DNA from: Arctopsyche grandis
Taxonomy: Eukaryota > Arthropoda > Insecta > Trichoptera > Hydropsychidae
Length of the DNA: 64,000 nt
Direction: 5' to 3'
NCBI RefSeq assembly: GCF_051622035.1
Contig: NC_135358.1
Coordinates: 6,468,501 to 6,532,500 of the forward strand
Shown here piece by piece: positions 40,493 through 52,594 of the stretch; the stretch's first letter is position 1, and every line of letters begins with the position of its first letter. The notes beneath the pieces are model-generated. The model was not told the origin of the DNA. It saw only the letters and a program-made list of their open reading frames with translations, and did not search any database. Position numbers and translations under genes: made by a program.

Positions 40493-41397
40493 GTAATTAA
40501 AAACTTTATCATTTTTATATCTTATAAAATTCAAAAAATAAAGCTCAAACCACAAGCAAATTCGACTCACTTCTAGAACCTCATGCTTGAACAGTCTAGA
40601 ACCGAGCCAAGCTTTCAATCGTTTCAATCGTCAAATTCCCAGTACGACTTCATTCAAGTCTCAAGTACACGCCTTTCGCACCCATTCATCCATATGAGCC
40701 ATCACGTTAATTTCATCCAGACGATTTGGCACCAGGACACGTCTGTTGTTACACCCTGAGTAACAAAACACACACACATATATACTCCTTCTACCTAAGT
40801 CTACCCCGAATAATTTATTTAATTCGAAACGGACCGCGCCCATTGTCACTTCAGATTCGGCTCTGCGTTTAAAACGCCGTGATCTCGTTAAATATGCACG
40901 CCAAATGTTCGGGGTCCAGGTTCACGGTCCTTGCGTATAATTTAAGACCGTTAGGAACGATATGGTTACATAAATCAAATTTATGACAGGCTAAAATAAA
41001 TTTTGATCGTCTTCAAAGTGCCTTCGGATCTCCGATTCTAAGTATTTTATGATGCATTATAAATTCGCTACAGAAATTTCACCGTTTATATATTTTTAAA
41101 TAATGTAAAACGTTTTTGCGTATTTGCGTAACAGATAAGCATATATCCGGTCGACTTGATATATGGACCATAAAAATACTTTTACTAAATTGTAAACACT
41201 TTTTTCCAAAATGAATCACAATTATGTATGTATAAGTACATACATTGGTGCGAAATCTACTTCTGGCCAGCTTCTTGAGCTGAGCACTGAAGAATCAGAT
41301 GATTTACGAGCAGTGATTTGTTATAAATGTATGTAAATCCTAAAATCTTTATTCAACATTGGATGAAATCTTTCAACTTCTTCTTTTTCTTCTTAAA

Positions 41398-41790
41398 GCA
41401 GTGTAACGTGGGAACTTTATGGGGATTATCCGCTGCCTAAAGTGCATTCGGGGGCTAACAATGGAGACCCCCGAATTGGCCTAGCTGGACTCTAAGTGGT
41501 TGGTAGAATTCCTAGAACCCTGAGAGCGTGAGACTCACTTAAAATTGTACGTGCCCAGACAATGGAGAAACAAACAGATCGGGGAAGCTGTAGTGAGCGA
41601 CTTGCCCTTTATAAGGAAGTACTTTGGCCATATCAGATCATTCTGGAACGAGCGCTGGCTGAGAGTTTGACCTCCTGAATCAGTTAATAAATGCTGTGAA
41701 GCGACTTTGGCCTTTCATTTGGATCCCCCACCCACCTCTACGCATCGATAGTATAATCATAAGTACACAATGATAATCTTTTTGTAGTGT
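41398..41790 (+). mobile_element. Possible solo LTR
   Basis: A GC-richer block starts TGTAACGTGGGAACTTTATG, contains TTAATAAATGCTGTGAAGCG (poly(A)-signal-like, followed by an R/U5-like stretch) and ends near CATAAGTACACA. No target duplication was recognised, so this is tentative. Confidence 0.3.
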
Positions 41791-42149
41791 GCCGTATAAA
41801 AAAGCTTCTTAAGAAGGACATTGGTTTTTCGTTGCCTTCTAACTGGGGATAGAAATGACATTTTTTGATGAAGAGAACATTCGCTTAAAGGTGCAACCAG
41901 ATTGAGATGGACGCGTGAGGGAGCTCAAATTGTGATGAGCCGTAGGGGGTCGACCGGTTGTTCGGAGAAGGACACTATCCGAACCAGTGAAAAAACAAAT
42001 ATGAGACTGATTCTAACAAATATTCACCATCTTATCGTCAACACGGCAGAAACGGAAGAAACACAGGAAAGCTATCGATAGTTCGATCAATGGTGATTTG
42101 TATATTAGTGATTGGGTATTTTGTCATAATTAGATTTTTTTTTCATTTA

Positions 42150-42640
42150 TACCAGGAATGCCCGAAGGTATACCAGGAAGAATATAAGGAAACATTGTAC
42201 ATTTGATACAGAGACATTGTACATTTGATACAAAAACATTGTACATTTGATAAAAATATTATTAGTATTATGCAAAGTACACAAATACAAATTAATTAAT
42301 ATCCACAGAGACATCTATGGTCAAATTTTTAAATTTGCAGCATTTTTAAACAATTCAGCTAAATTAAGTAAATACATATCAATTGACATCCATAGAGACA
42401 TTTATGGTCAAATTTGTAAATTTGCAGTATTTTATATAATTCTGGAACAATGCTGAAAACTCGAGATTTGCGAGAAAACGGTTCCAACAAATGTTGCCAA
42501 TTTGTTGGAACCGTTTCAATGAAAATCAGATAAATTGGCAAACTCTGATAGGAAACGATCGACCTGGAGTCACAAATCCAAGATCTGGCCAGCAGAAACC
42601 AGTGGGATTATATGCTAACCACTAGTCTATTCTACTGGTT
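42150..42640 (-). mobile_element. SINE family A, B-box region deleted
   Basis: Minus copy with body landmarks CGACCTGGAGTCACAAATCC and TTGGAACCGTTTCAATGAAA. The A-box complement TATGCTAACCACTAGTCTA directly follows CAGTGGGATTA, so the B box and middle of the tRNA head are missing. The GTACATTTGATA motif is repeated three times at 42195-42250. Confidence 0.75.
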
Positions 42641-42659
42641 AGGTAGATATAAATAATTA

Positions 42660-43985
42660 TCCGCCCTTGAAATAAACAAATATCTCAGAAATTGACCCAA
42701 TGTGAGTATCTAAGCTAATATATGTATTATATTTGCGAAATTGTATGTACCTATAGTACTAAAAATCGACTGAAAAAAACTCACTGAACTATTCACAATA
42801 CCGAGTTCGTTGAACTGGATTACACAATAAGATAAACAATGTATAATTTCGAACCGATCGAAGATTGACGTAATGGCGATGAAAAAGTTTAACATTCGCT
42901 GAAGCGTGCATCGACGAGCACATTGTTAAGTCTGCGGATAATTGAAGTGTTTACACAACGAGTCGAAAATGCATGGCAAAATAAACACTGAGATTTATAC
43001 ATTCAATAAATAGTTCGATCGATTACAGTTCCGACATGTACATTAATAGGGATCATTTGAAACGGGCATAAAACAACATAATATCATTATTTTTATATGA
43101 CAAATCACAGGAAGCGCCACTGATAATTTGTCCATTTCATGTAATAGGCAAAACAATTAGGGCGTACTTCAAGAAATCGTCGAAAAAGCAACGGGCCTGC
43201 ATCGTTCATGAGCTAAGCATTTTTTGTCACTTTCATGTAATGAGCAATTTCAAGAATGGTTTATGTTTTAGTGAGTTATGAATTTTATTTTCGGTGCAAT
43301 TATCAGGAAGAATCGTCGACAAGATAATCGTCTACGCCCACCTACATATATTCAGATTGGAGATTTTCAGCAAAGAAACATTTCACTGCATCGGTTGCGC
43401 GATAAATGGGACGAAATGGAGACTAATTGAAGGCGCGCAAGAGGTTGATTTATCTTCGACGGTGGAAATTCTTTTAAAAGTAGACGGCCGTCTGACGAGT
43501 GACAAGTGTGATTTATCACACGAGACGACCATCTTTGCTTTGTTGCTTTTCTTTTTGAACGCTTTTCCTTTTCCATTTTCTTTTTTTCATTATTTCGGAA
43601 GTACCAAAAGCGAATCGGTCATCGTTCGACAATTACGAAATTAATTTATAAATATATTTTGTAACGTCTATATATGTAACTAGTGTTGTGCCGGTTGATT
43701 TCAACGGGTGGTTTCGGAAAAGAATTGATACACGAATTAAAATAAGTTATATATTATAAATAAATAGAATGTAAGGTAATTTATAGGCGCGCGCACGTAT
43801 TAATAGAAAAAGTTGAGTGCGCGCATTACATGCTCGTCGATCCAACCCATTCACCCATTCGAAATGATGAATGTGCGTGTGTGTGACTTGGTGGATGTGT
43901 GTGTGTACGCTCCCACGCACCGCATCTGACGCTGACATCACCCGTCGCTCGGCGCTTAATATCAGGAGCATATTTATTTTTTACA
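42660..43985. other. Gene-free, partly low-AT sequence
   Basis: No gene recognised. About 43290-43640 has a 116-codon plus-strand frame without a known domain, start context or splice partners. A (GT)n-rich stretch lies at about 43870-43915 and GCGCGC words at about 43790-43830. It may hold regulatory DNA of a neighbouring gene. Confidence 0.35.
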
Positions 43986-43989
43986 TATA

Positions 43990-44452
43990 TACCAGGAAGT
44001 CCTTACAGGTAACCCCAATTCGCCTTCCTGGCCAAATACATATGTCAGACACCACGGTTCCCCACTTCCCCGCGTCTCCTCGGCACGATCGGGGATGCTT
44101 AAAATGCACCGTCGTTGATACAATACTATCAATACAAGCATTTATACAATGTGAAATCTTACAAACATTATCCACAGTGACATCTATGGAAACCTTTTTG
44201 CAGCATTATATTAAATAAATCGGCGAAACTCAAGCCACTGAATAACTTGAGATTAGCAAGAGAGATAGGAAAGGAGATGCCAATTTTACAGTAACCGTTT
44301 CAATGAAAAATCAGAAAAATTGACAAACTCTAATAGGAAACTATCGACCTGGAGTCACAAACCAAGGTCTGGCCAGCAGCCAATAGTAGGAATTGAACCG
44401 TGACCACTTTGCTCAGAAGTATAATATGCTAATCACTAGTCTACGCTTCTGG
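43990..44452 (-). mobile_element. SINE family A with an internal insertion
   Basis: Minus copy: tail TATACCAGGAAGTCC, body CGACCTGGAGTCACAAACC, degraded B box GGAATTGAACCGTG, A box complement ATGCTAATCACTAGTCTA. A GC-rich stretch at about 44045-44125 (CCACGGTTCCCCACTTCC) is absent from other copies. A partial second copy follows at 44540-44715. Confidence 0.75.
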
Positions 44453-44539
44453 CATGTGTATTTTAAAGCAATAAAAAATCATAATCGATAGACAAAACAT
44501 CCGACTATTGATTTCAATACTCACTTTTCGCCTGGCAAA

Positions 44540-44715
44540 TTTTCGCAGCATTTTTTAATCAAATTGGCGAACGCTAAGGTTAGCTTGAGATTAGCAAGAG
44601 AGGTAGGAAAGGAGATGCCAATTTTACAGGAACGATGCAAATTGGCAAATTCTGCTCGAAAACATAGTGACCACTCTGCTCGAAAGCATAGTATGCTAAT
44701 CATCAGTCCACACCG
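44540..44715 (-). mobile_element. Partial SINE, family A
   Basis: Repeats the neighbouring copy's AGCAAGAGAGGTAGGAAAGG, AGATGCCAATTTTACAG and GACCACTCTGCTCGAAAGCA, and ends in ATGCTAATCATCAGTC. The middle is deleted. Its close similarity to 44250-44450 suggests a local duplication. Confidence 0.65.
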
Positions 44716-45568
44716 CTGATTATAATAGTCCCATTAGAAAAAATATAATGACAAACTTGAATATTTGAGCACATCCAAAATTGGAACACGGGAAGATCCC
44801 AGTCATTGTTTTAAATCGAACAACGCTTACAGCCAAAGGTAAATAAAGACGTTGCGTTTAGGCACAGGCATTCCCGCGAAATACCGCTCGAATTGCACAT
44901 CAAAAGAAGAATTCTCGAAAGAATGGCTAACCAACAAGTACAAATGGCGACCACCATTGGCAACATATCCGTGGCACATCGGAAGCTCACCTCGTCTTTT
45001 TGTGTACATATTCCGACGAAGCGAGATCCGAGAGCAACATCCTAACTTTTGAATAAATTATAAAGACGGCCACGCCTCGTCAAGAATTTAGCCAAACGCG
45101 CGTGAACTAAATGTATGCACGTAAGGAAGTCGCGAAAAACATCACAAGGGCCCTCTCCACTTCCGAAGATAAATCGTCGAAAAATTAAAGCCGAAAATAT
45201 ATCAAGGGATGCTGAATGAGGGGGGGGGGGGGGTTGCGAAAATTTCAGCACATATCATAGATATGTTCTTAATTTGTTCCTGTCGATGTAATAGAGTGTA
45301 TCCTCATTAAAAACGAGGCAAATGCAACGCTGTGAAAAACCGACAATTCAATTCAAACTCGTCACTGAATAGAGCTTTCGTGACTATGAATGTCCTGAAA
45401 GATATACAAATACATATATAAATCGCAGGCTTTCAAACTGATATCCGAGAACTTTTTGAGGGTCTGTGAATTCGGATGGTCGTGCGATATTCTGTGGCTG
45501 TTTACTAAACACCGAAAAAAATCACCTGCGGCACATTTATCGACTTTATGTAGCGACAGTGAAAGCAC

Positions 45569-45812
45569 ATTTCAAGTGAAAATATATATTCACCAATTCA
45601 AGCAATGAAAATGTATCAAATAATGAATTTAAAACCTTTAACTTTATAAATTTAAACTTAACAACCCAATCATAAATTAACAGGGCCAACCCTTATTTAA
45701 CCTAACCTATCCTAACCCTTAAATAATACCAACCCTAACAACCTAATCTTAAATTAATAAAACCAACCCGGAAAATGTTATGATTTTACTGAAAATATAT
45801 TTTCACTTGATA
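45569..45812. mobile_element. TIR element (MITE), about 245 bp
   Basis: The ends TCAAGTGAAAATATATATTC and, reverse-complemented, TCAAGTGAAAATATATTTTC are inverted repeats of about 20 bp. The interior contains degenerate CCTAACC words. No coding potential. Confidence 0.55.
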
Positions 45813-45841
45813 TATAATTTCACCGTGACATATACAATGCA

Positions 45842-45879
45842 CGTTGAAGTGTACTATAAAAGATCAGTACACTTCAACG
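45842..45879. repeat. Perfect 14-bp inverted repeat (hairpin)
   Basis: CGTTGAAGTGTACT (45842-45855) and AGTACACTTCAACG (45866-45879) are exact complements around a 10-nt loop. Confidence 0.85.
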
Positions 45880-46104
45880 AGTATTTTTTATTTTCATTCT
45901 ACAGCACATTTGATTTTATTCGATGATCCAGATTAGGGCTCTTTTAAAATTTAATAATATCTTTACCTTTTCAAAACGTAATATAAATAATTTAAACCTA
46001 CTATTCGAAATTCAATATTCAAATATATATATTTTGTAACCCTATTTAGTAGGTATGTAATATTAAATTACAAAGATTAATCCTTCGAAATTGATATTGA
46101 TCAA

Positions 46105-46260
46105 ATTTGCGCTTCAGTCATCTGTCATTAGATTGGGAGATCAAAACCCTCCCACTTTGGAAGAGTTGACGTCGTTCTTGATTAAGCATTCACATCTTAA
46201 GAAGACTTTAAACCGGATAGTAATCCAATCGCCAATATACACTTGTCGGATTGCCAGTAT
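46105..46260 (+). pseudogene. Possible retrotransposon gag fragment
   Basis: A 77-codon plus frame contains NPPTLEELTSFLIKHSHLKK, which resembles the LPTLxEL-x-FL pattern in gag of BEL/Pao-type retrotransposons. There are no flanking LTRs, protease or reverse transcriptase. Low confidence. Confidence 0.25.
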
Positions 46261-46913
46261 GGCACCAATACAACTGTCATGTCAAGTTCACGGTCGTTTG
46301 CCAAGAGAAAAATCGATTCGTTAAATTTATTAGAAAAACGTAAAGGAGGTAAGTAAAAATCGAATCCTTTGACACATCCCGAACGATCACATCAAACAAT
46401 CGGGACCGTGGACTTGGGATTCCAAACACTTTCGGTCGGTAATTAATATTCGCACGCGAAAGAACATTGACCCGCGGGATACGCAAGAGGGGGTTAAGAG
46501 GGGGGGGGGGGGCACGAAAAGTAAGAGCACGACAAAAATAGGAAAATGCGTGCTATACGGAAACGACGTGGTGATTCTGCGAGACTACCACACATTCCCA
46601 CATCGTCGATTCTTATTTTTAAAGTACGCCCGAGACCGCTACCATAAACAATGTGCATGAGATTGTGGCCACGGCGAGCTCACTTACACCCACGTTGTGT
46701 AAACTGAATGAAACTTTCAAGTGGATGTGTGCATGTGAGTATGTAGTTGGTAATGGGTATTTTCAGAATCGCCAATTCGGATGATGGACCGAGACGTGCT
46801 AATGGCGACTGACCATGCCTGGAGAGTGATGGTCTGTAATATATCGTATCCTTATAGCGCAAAGTTGGCAAAATTACACAAGAACTAATTATTCAGAGCA
46901 TTGTACATATGTA

Positions 46914-47651
46914 CAGGGCCGACGAGAGGGGGGGGGGAAGGGTATGCAAATAACCCGGGCCCGACTTTCGAAGGGGGCCCGTGGTCCCCGCAAATAATAT
47001 GTATATTTTTAGCAAAAGTATAAAAGCATTATTTGGCCTTTATACTATTAGGGTTTTTTGGACACTGAGTAAAATGGTATAACTGTTTTCAAGTAACGGA
47101 TTTTACCTACTTATGGCATAATAAAATTTAGGGAAAGATCCGTTCTGGTGTTCAGAATAGTCAGTTTCCTCGTTACAATATCAAAAACAAATTAGTAAAG
47201 TAACACTTGGCCGATTCAAGCAGGTAACAAGCGGACAGTCAAAAGTACGAGATTAGTGCATTTTTACATCGATAATAAAAATAAAAATCTTTCAAATTTT
47301 TTTATGTTAAATGTTTAATTTTTATTTCATTTATGTCAGCATTATTTTTTAAAAATTAATCTATTTTTTAACGTGTGTATGTTTTTACATGTTTTAAATA
47401 TTTAATTTTTCATTTGTTATAGTTTATTGTCGTATTTAATTAATTTCATTTGTATCACTGTGTTGTATTTATGTGCATATGTAAATTAATATGAAATATA
47501 TTTTTATTAATTAGCAACGATATTAATTGAAATACTCAAAAACCTTTTTTTCTTTTTACATATTTTGATAATTTTTGTTTTTACTAAAATGGTCAAGGTG
47601 GGGGGGATCTTCAAATTTGCACCGGGCCCGGATTTTTTCTCTACGGCCCTG
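46914..47651. mobile_element. hAT-like non-autonomous element
   Basis: Left terminus CAGGGCCGACGAGAGGGGG with AACCCGGGCCCG farther in; right terminus, reverse-complemented, CAGGGCCGTAGAGAAAAAA with CCGGGCCCGG. Flanks CATATGTA and AGTATGTA are a plausible eroded 8-bp duplication. The 738 bp interior is AT-rich and codes for nothing recognised. Confidence 0.7.
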
Positions 47652-47877
47652 AGTATGTAGCAGTCGAACTGTATCTTCAGTTGTAATATACCGTCGCGGT
47701 TTCGGAAAATGGAACACTTGTGATTTTACGATTTTTGGGCAATAAAAATATTGTCCCTTTAGATGTGTGGTTTTTAACGATCGGGTATTTTAAATATGAT
47801 TGTTTTCTACGATTTGAGTTCAGTTTAGTGTGAGTTTTCGAGGTGTACGGATCGAAATCGTTGAAAATAAAAATACC

Positions 47878-48657
47878 ATGCAACAATACACTCAACTATT
47901 ATTGGAGGAGAATATAAAAATCGCGGCTTTGGCAGACTCTGGACATTCATTGCGATCAATTTCTCAACAAATGGGACGTTCTGTATCTACTGTGTCAAGA
48001 ATAATGAAAAAGAAAAAGGATTCTGGAACTTTTGCTCGTAAGAAGGGGACAGGACCGAAAAGATGCACATCCGAGAGACAAGATCGCCTGATAACTCTAT
48101 TATCTTTACGGCAACGGTTCAAAACTGCTGTAGATATAAGAAAAGAGATCGCGGATCAATTTTAAATTGAAATTAGTGATGTAAACTTAAGAAAACGACT
48201 CAGAGAAACTGTACTGCACGCTCGGAAACCTGCGAAAAATCCATTACTTACGAAGAAAATGATGAAAAACCAATTAGAGTGGTCGAAATATCACGAAAAT
48301 TGGACGACATCGGATTGGCGACAAGTCATATTTTCTGATGAGTCGAAATTTAACCTCTTCAGCTCCGATGGTTTTCCGTATGTTCGAAGAAAAGTTGGAG
48401 AATAATTCGACCAAAAATGTACCCTGAAGAGAGTGAAGCATCCCCCAAGCCACATGGTTTGGGGATGTTTTTCTTATTATGGAATTGGTCGAATACAGTT
48501 TGTACAAGGTTCCATTAACGGAATAACATATAAAATAATTCTAGAAGAAAGTTTTATCCCATCAATGGAAAACCATCTTTCAAATTCTGATAATGTCATA
48601 TTCCAAGATGACTCTGGCTCTTGTCATCGAGCTAAATTAGTGAGTATTAATTTTATT
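47878..48657 (+). pseudogene. Second Tc1-like transposase, truncated
   Basis: Starts MQQYTQLLLEENIKIAALAD and has a helix-turn-helix (SLRSISQQMGRSVSTVSRI), first Asp in VIFSDESKFNLF, MVWGCFSYYG and second Asp in IFQDDSGSCHRAK. In-frame stops occur at about 48163 and 48403. The reading ends after the second Asp; the third acidic block is not found in the following sequence, and no terminal repeats could be assigned. It is only distantly related to the element at 13665-15315. Confidence 0.85.
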
Positions 48658-48659
48658 TA

Positions 48660-50080
48660 ATGATATTGAATGTAATTAATAATATTTTCAAAGAAAATAC
48701 ACTTCAACTACATATAACGGTAGTTGATATTAGGTTAGATGAAATATATTCCAACTACTCAAATATATATTACAAAATTATCAAATATATACTCAAATAT
48801 ATATTGTCAACTGTAACATATATGTACATGTGTACATACATAGATATGTTGTCTGTTGATTTTTCAATAAATAAAATAAAATATATTAAGACTACATACA
48901 TAGATTGGTATTAAATCCGAATCGATCGTCTCCTGTTAGCATCGGCATCTATCTTTCTCCTAAATTCGGATAGTTCGAATTTGTCGGTTGTTGCAAACAT
49001 ACGCATGCTTGCGTTTTGTATCTAAATTATATCTGTATATGTTTAGACCATTTCAGCATTACAGGAATTCCCAATTGTCTACATTGTATAATATGTTTGG
49101 ACGTGTTCACATTTAATTCCGCAGGTGATGTTTGTCTGCGAGCACTTTGCATGTCCGTGTTTGTCCATGTGCGTATTGTCCTAATTTGGACGGGCCAATT
49201 AATAACTAATTTGCAGTGCTTACAAATTTGTCTATTGCACGTTAGGGCGTTGACTTGGCTAATAAATAAGATTCGCACAGACGCGACACTGAAACTGTTT
49301 AGTCTAGTTAAAGTTTTATTCTGGTTAAAAGTGGTTGTAAATCATTCTGTCGCTACACACTCGAATTTGCTATTGCGCCAATTAAAAATTATTGGAATTA
49401 GTGTCTGATCGTTTTATTGCGAGGTACAATTTTGTCCAACCACAATTATGATTATATACGATTGTTTCATTTGATAATTATACGATGTCGTCGCATTCGC
49501 ATTTAAGCATAATAGTTTAGGAGTGGCAAAACATTTTAGACTTAATAATGCAAAAAAATAAAAGGTCGTGCGGGCAAGTTTTCAATAGAATCGTATCGCA
49601 CCTTGACTAGTTTTATTACTATTACCATGTTCTCAAATAGTAGTATTTCTGAATTAAGGCACAGACACATAATCGTACGGTACGGCATGGTAGACTCCAG
49701 CTATAAATGGGCGCGTCTTATGTCATTGTTACTTCGTACGATCTTACATATTTAGTAATAATATTATTTTGACTTTTTTGATTATCATTTCTTTAAATTT
49801 GGGAATCACCGGGATCGATCACTGTCAAACCTGTCAATACAAGGAAAATATTTCAGGGGTGCTAGCATTTTATATGTGCAAAACTATCTATCAAAAAAAC
49901 ACGTGCTGTGTATCTGTGTGTCTGCGCTGTTGTTGTTGTGTCTCCATGCAGACGCTGTGTCTCAGTGCGTCGTGATTTTGATGCAGTATTACTGTAAATT
50001 TTTCCAAAATGACATTTTATGATTTATGTACATATATCAGTAATGACCCACACTGAATTGATGGTATTTCAGCGAAGTCT
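48660..50080. other. Gene-free region
   Basis: No gene recognised. 48930-49070 shares words with 50510-50650 (GTCTCCTGTT, GCAAACATACGCATGCTTGC versus GCAAGCATACATATGCTTGC, ATATGTTTGGA). The 130-codon frame at 49016-49408 has no known domain. Confidence 0.4.
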
Positions 50081-50084
50081 ATCG

Positions 50085-50475
50085 CTGCTGGCAAGATCTG
50101 AAAGGTCTTTAAGCCAGCAGCATAGATCAACGTGTAATGTTTTCAACTGAGTGTCACGGGTTCAATCCCTGGCCCGGTGCTGCAGACCAGACCTTGGATA
50201 TGTGATTCCAGGTTTACCGTTTCCTACCAGAGTTTGCCAATTTATCCGATTTCATTGAAAAGGTTCAAACAAATTGGCAACCTCGTCCTATTCCTCGCAA
50301 AATTCAAAAACATTGAATTTTTCGATTTATAAAATACTGCAAAAATATTTGTCAAATGTATCCATAGATATCTATGATGCTCTGTAAAATTGCTCCATAA
50401 ATTGTTTATCGAAGTTTATAATTGGCCAGGAAGGCGTATTGAGGTTGGCCTGTTAGGCCTTCATGGTATAACTAT
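50085..50475 (+). mobile_element. tRNA-derived SINE, family A
   Basis: Plus copy with a variant head (GGGTTCAATCCCTGG as B box), body CAGACCAGACCTTGGATATG, CCAGAGTTTGCCAATTTATC and tail AGGCCTTCATGGTATAA. Confidence 0.8.
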
Positions 50476-50479
50476 ATTT

Positions 50480-51714
50480 ATAAAATAAGTTGATAGATTG
50501 ACTGTCTCCTGTTGGAGTTTATCTAATTGTTGTGACGTTTCTAATTAAATCGGCATCCCCCCGTAAATTTGTTGCAAGCATACATATGCTTGCCGTTTTT
50601 AATTAATATTTGTATGTCTGTGTGTACAATATGTTTGGATATTTACTACACAGTTAGCCATAGTGTCAATGTGGGATGAGCTATCTTGTCATTATGGTAT
50701 ATATGAAAAAAATATCATATAATATTAAAAAATAATTGTAAATAGGTTTTTGAGCTCTTTTTCCTATTATACCGTACATTAACATTAGAATAATAATAAT
50801 ACTATGATTACTAACAAAATTAAATTAAAATTGAAAAATAGAAAATGTAAGTGAACATAATTTAGTAATAATAAAGAATTTAAAAATCAGAAATATAATA
50901 TTAAAAAGGGTTGAATTTCTTTTCACCCTTGCAAAATCTATAAAATTGAATGAAACGGTCGTAAAATTTTACAATCATCACGATAACACGTTTGTTGCAT
51001 TATTGCAATAAAACCAGAGCTGTTTATTTTTATACATCAACACAATTCAATACATCAAATTTGAAGACCGGCTGTGAGCAGTCAGTTTTTATACAAATCG
51101 ATACGAATTCGCTATATCAATAACGGTAACAGTTTTTCAAGCACTCCAGGAAAAGTAATATTTTTAAAAAATAACAGCGAATCTAAAAAAAGTGACGCAT
51201 TTTCATTGGAAGCGTCCGATCTTGGAAAACGGTTGTTTTCATTTATCAAAAGTATCATCACGATGGGGGTATGGGACGACATCCTCAATATTCGCATGAC
51301 GTGATCAACGGCCGCCATCACACCGGCTGATGAGGTAATGATTCACTTGATCAACTCTTTGTGATCCGACAATAAATACGTTCGAAATATGAGGTCAAGG
51401 CCCATGGCGGGGGGTGTTTTTGCGCAACTAGGAAGTCAACGTTTGGAGCACACGTCCACGTGTGAATGTTTGGGAAAAACTGGAAAATTTACTGAAAATA
51501 TGTATGTACATATAATATATGTGCTAATATGTGTGCTATTTTTTCCAGAAGTTTCTAATGTGATAATTCGTATTGCGGTTCGAGGTCACTATTAAGCTAT
51601 ATTGACGTGAACCCGGACAATTCTAGCACCTTGAACTTATGAAAATTGGTTAAGTATGGAAAATGTCGAATCAAGGACATATTCATGCATTTGAATATGT
51701 AATATTTGAACGTG
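50480..51714. other. Gene-free region
   Basis: AT-rich to about 51070, then less AT-rich. The 68-76 codon frames at 51074-51321 and 51389-51595 have no recognisable features. ACCTATAGT-type words are absent. I see nothing firm. Confidence 0.35.
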
Positions 51715-51718
51715 TTAA

Positions 51719-51900
51719 GGTCTGACCGCACTATACGACCGTCGACTGCTGCAGCTCGACACAACACGGCTAAGTTGATATAAAAGGCAACTGTGTCGCG
51801 TGACGCGTAGTGCGTTATATGTATCTCATACAATTTCATACAAACAATATTTGGCCGCACGCTGCCGTTCGTGTCGCAGACGCATAGTGCGGTCAGACCT
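51719..51900. mobile_element. TTAA-flanked MITE (copy 1)
   Basis: Ends GGTCTGACCGCACTATACG and, reverse-complemented, GGTCTGACCGCACTATGCG, flanked by TTAA at 51715-51718 and 51901-51904. 182 bp, no ORF. TTAA targets are typical of piggyBac-type transposition. Confidence 0.8.
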
Positions 51901-51904
51901 TTAA

Positions 51905-52040
51905 GGTCTGACCGCACTATGCGACAGCCGAACGATCCGACACTTCACAACAGTACGCGACCAAATATTGTTAGTATGAAATTGTATGAGGCATAACGCA
52001 CTACGCGGCCGTCACATGACGTAGAACGACAAAATGGACT
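51905..52040. mobile_element. TTAA-adjacent MITE (copy 2, inverted, one end missing)
   Basis: Begins GGTCTGACCGCACTATGCG directly after the TTAA shared with copy 1. It is homologous to copy 1 in reverse orientation (CCAAATATTGTTAGTATGAA, TAACGCACTACGCG). The distal inverted repeat is not found. Confidence 0.7.
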
Positions 52041-52594
52041 TTTCGACCAACTTTGACGCAAGGTGTCGTTCGCGGTGTGACGCAAGTGTCGTTGAGTGGG
52101 AATTGCCTTGCGACAATTGTTCTCTGACCTTTTGCCTGAAGCCTGACGTTAATCGCTCCAAAAGGTTCGGTCACATTGTTCGCCTACTGCGATCGCTTTA
52201 GCTTCTTCTTGCTGTGTATCTCTTTTCACCGTCATCTATGTCAGATTTTAATTGCTTAAACGCCTATAGCTTTTTCTTTTTCACTCTATATTTTATAAAA
52301 TTTGCTCTATATGTTCTCATTATCTCTCATATCTATTTAATCATGAATGTTATCGATATCGTTGTCGATCGAAATATCAATCGATATCGCTCTTATGGCC
52401 AAAAGTCCCGTCAGACATTTGACATATTGCATTACCAATTTACCAGTAAATTGCCGAATTTTCGACAACAGTAATTTCCGAAAATGATTTTACTGCTAAT
52501 TAAATACATATACCGGCATATTGATGCATTAAAAATCGATGCAAATGGTGTATTGTGGATCACGTAGTTTTGAATTTGTTTATTTTCAGTATTA

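Larger units (their letters stand above)
39770..42140. other. Upstream of the MICU3 exon at 39735, no gene found
   Basis: Holds the end piece of the TTCCGGTT repeat (about 39950-39985), a foldback-family half copy (40330-40492) and an LTR-like block (41398-41790). A frame at about 40570-40627 (-) ends at a GTGAGT donor but has no ATG or acceptor, so I did not call it a MICU3 exon. Confidence 0.45.

Noticed and set aside
40570-40627. Possible upstream MICU3 exon ending at a GTGAGT donor
   Set aside because: The frame has no ATG, a stop just upstream, and no pyrimidine-rich acceptor; the sequence does not resemble MICU N-termini.
44827-45052. Overlapping 60-66 codon frames on both strands (for example GTGIPAKYRSNCTSKEEF)
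   Set aside because: Composition looks protein-like, but I recognise no family, and neither frame has start or splice support.
45690-45775. CCTAACC-like words suggesting an interstitial insect telomere repeat
   Set aside because: Only a few irregular matches, not a tandem TTAGG array; they lie inside the 45569-45812 element.
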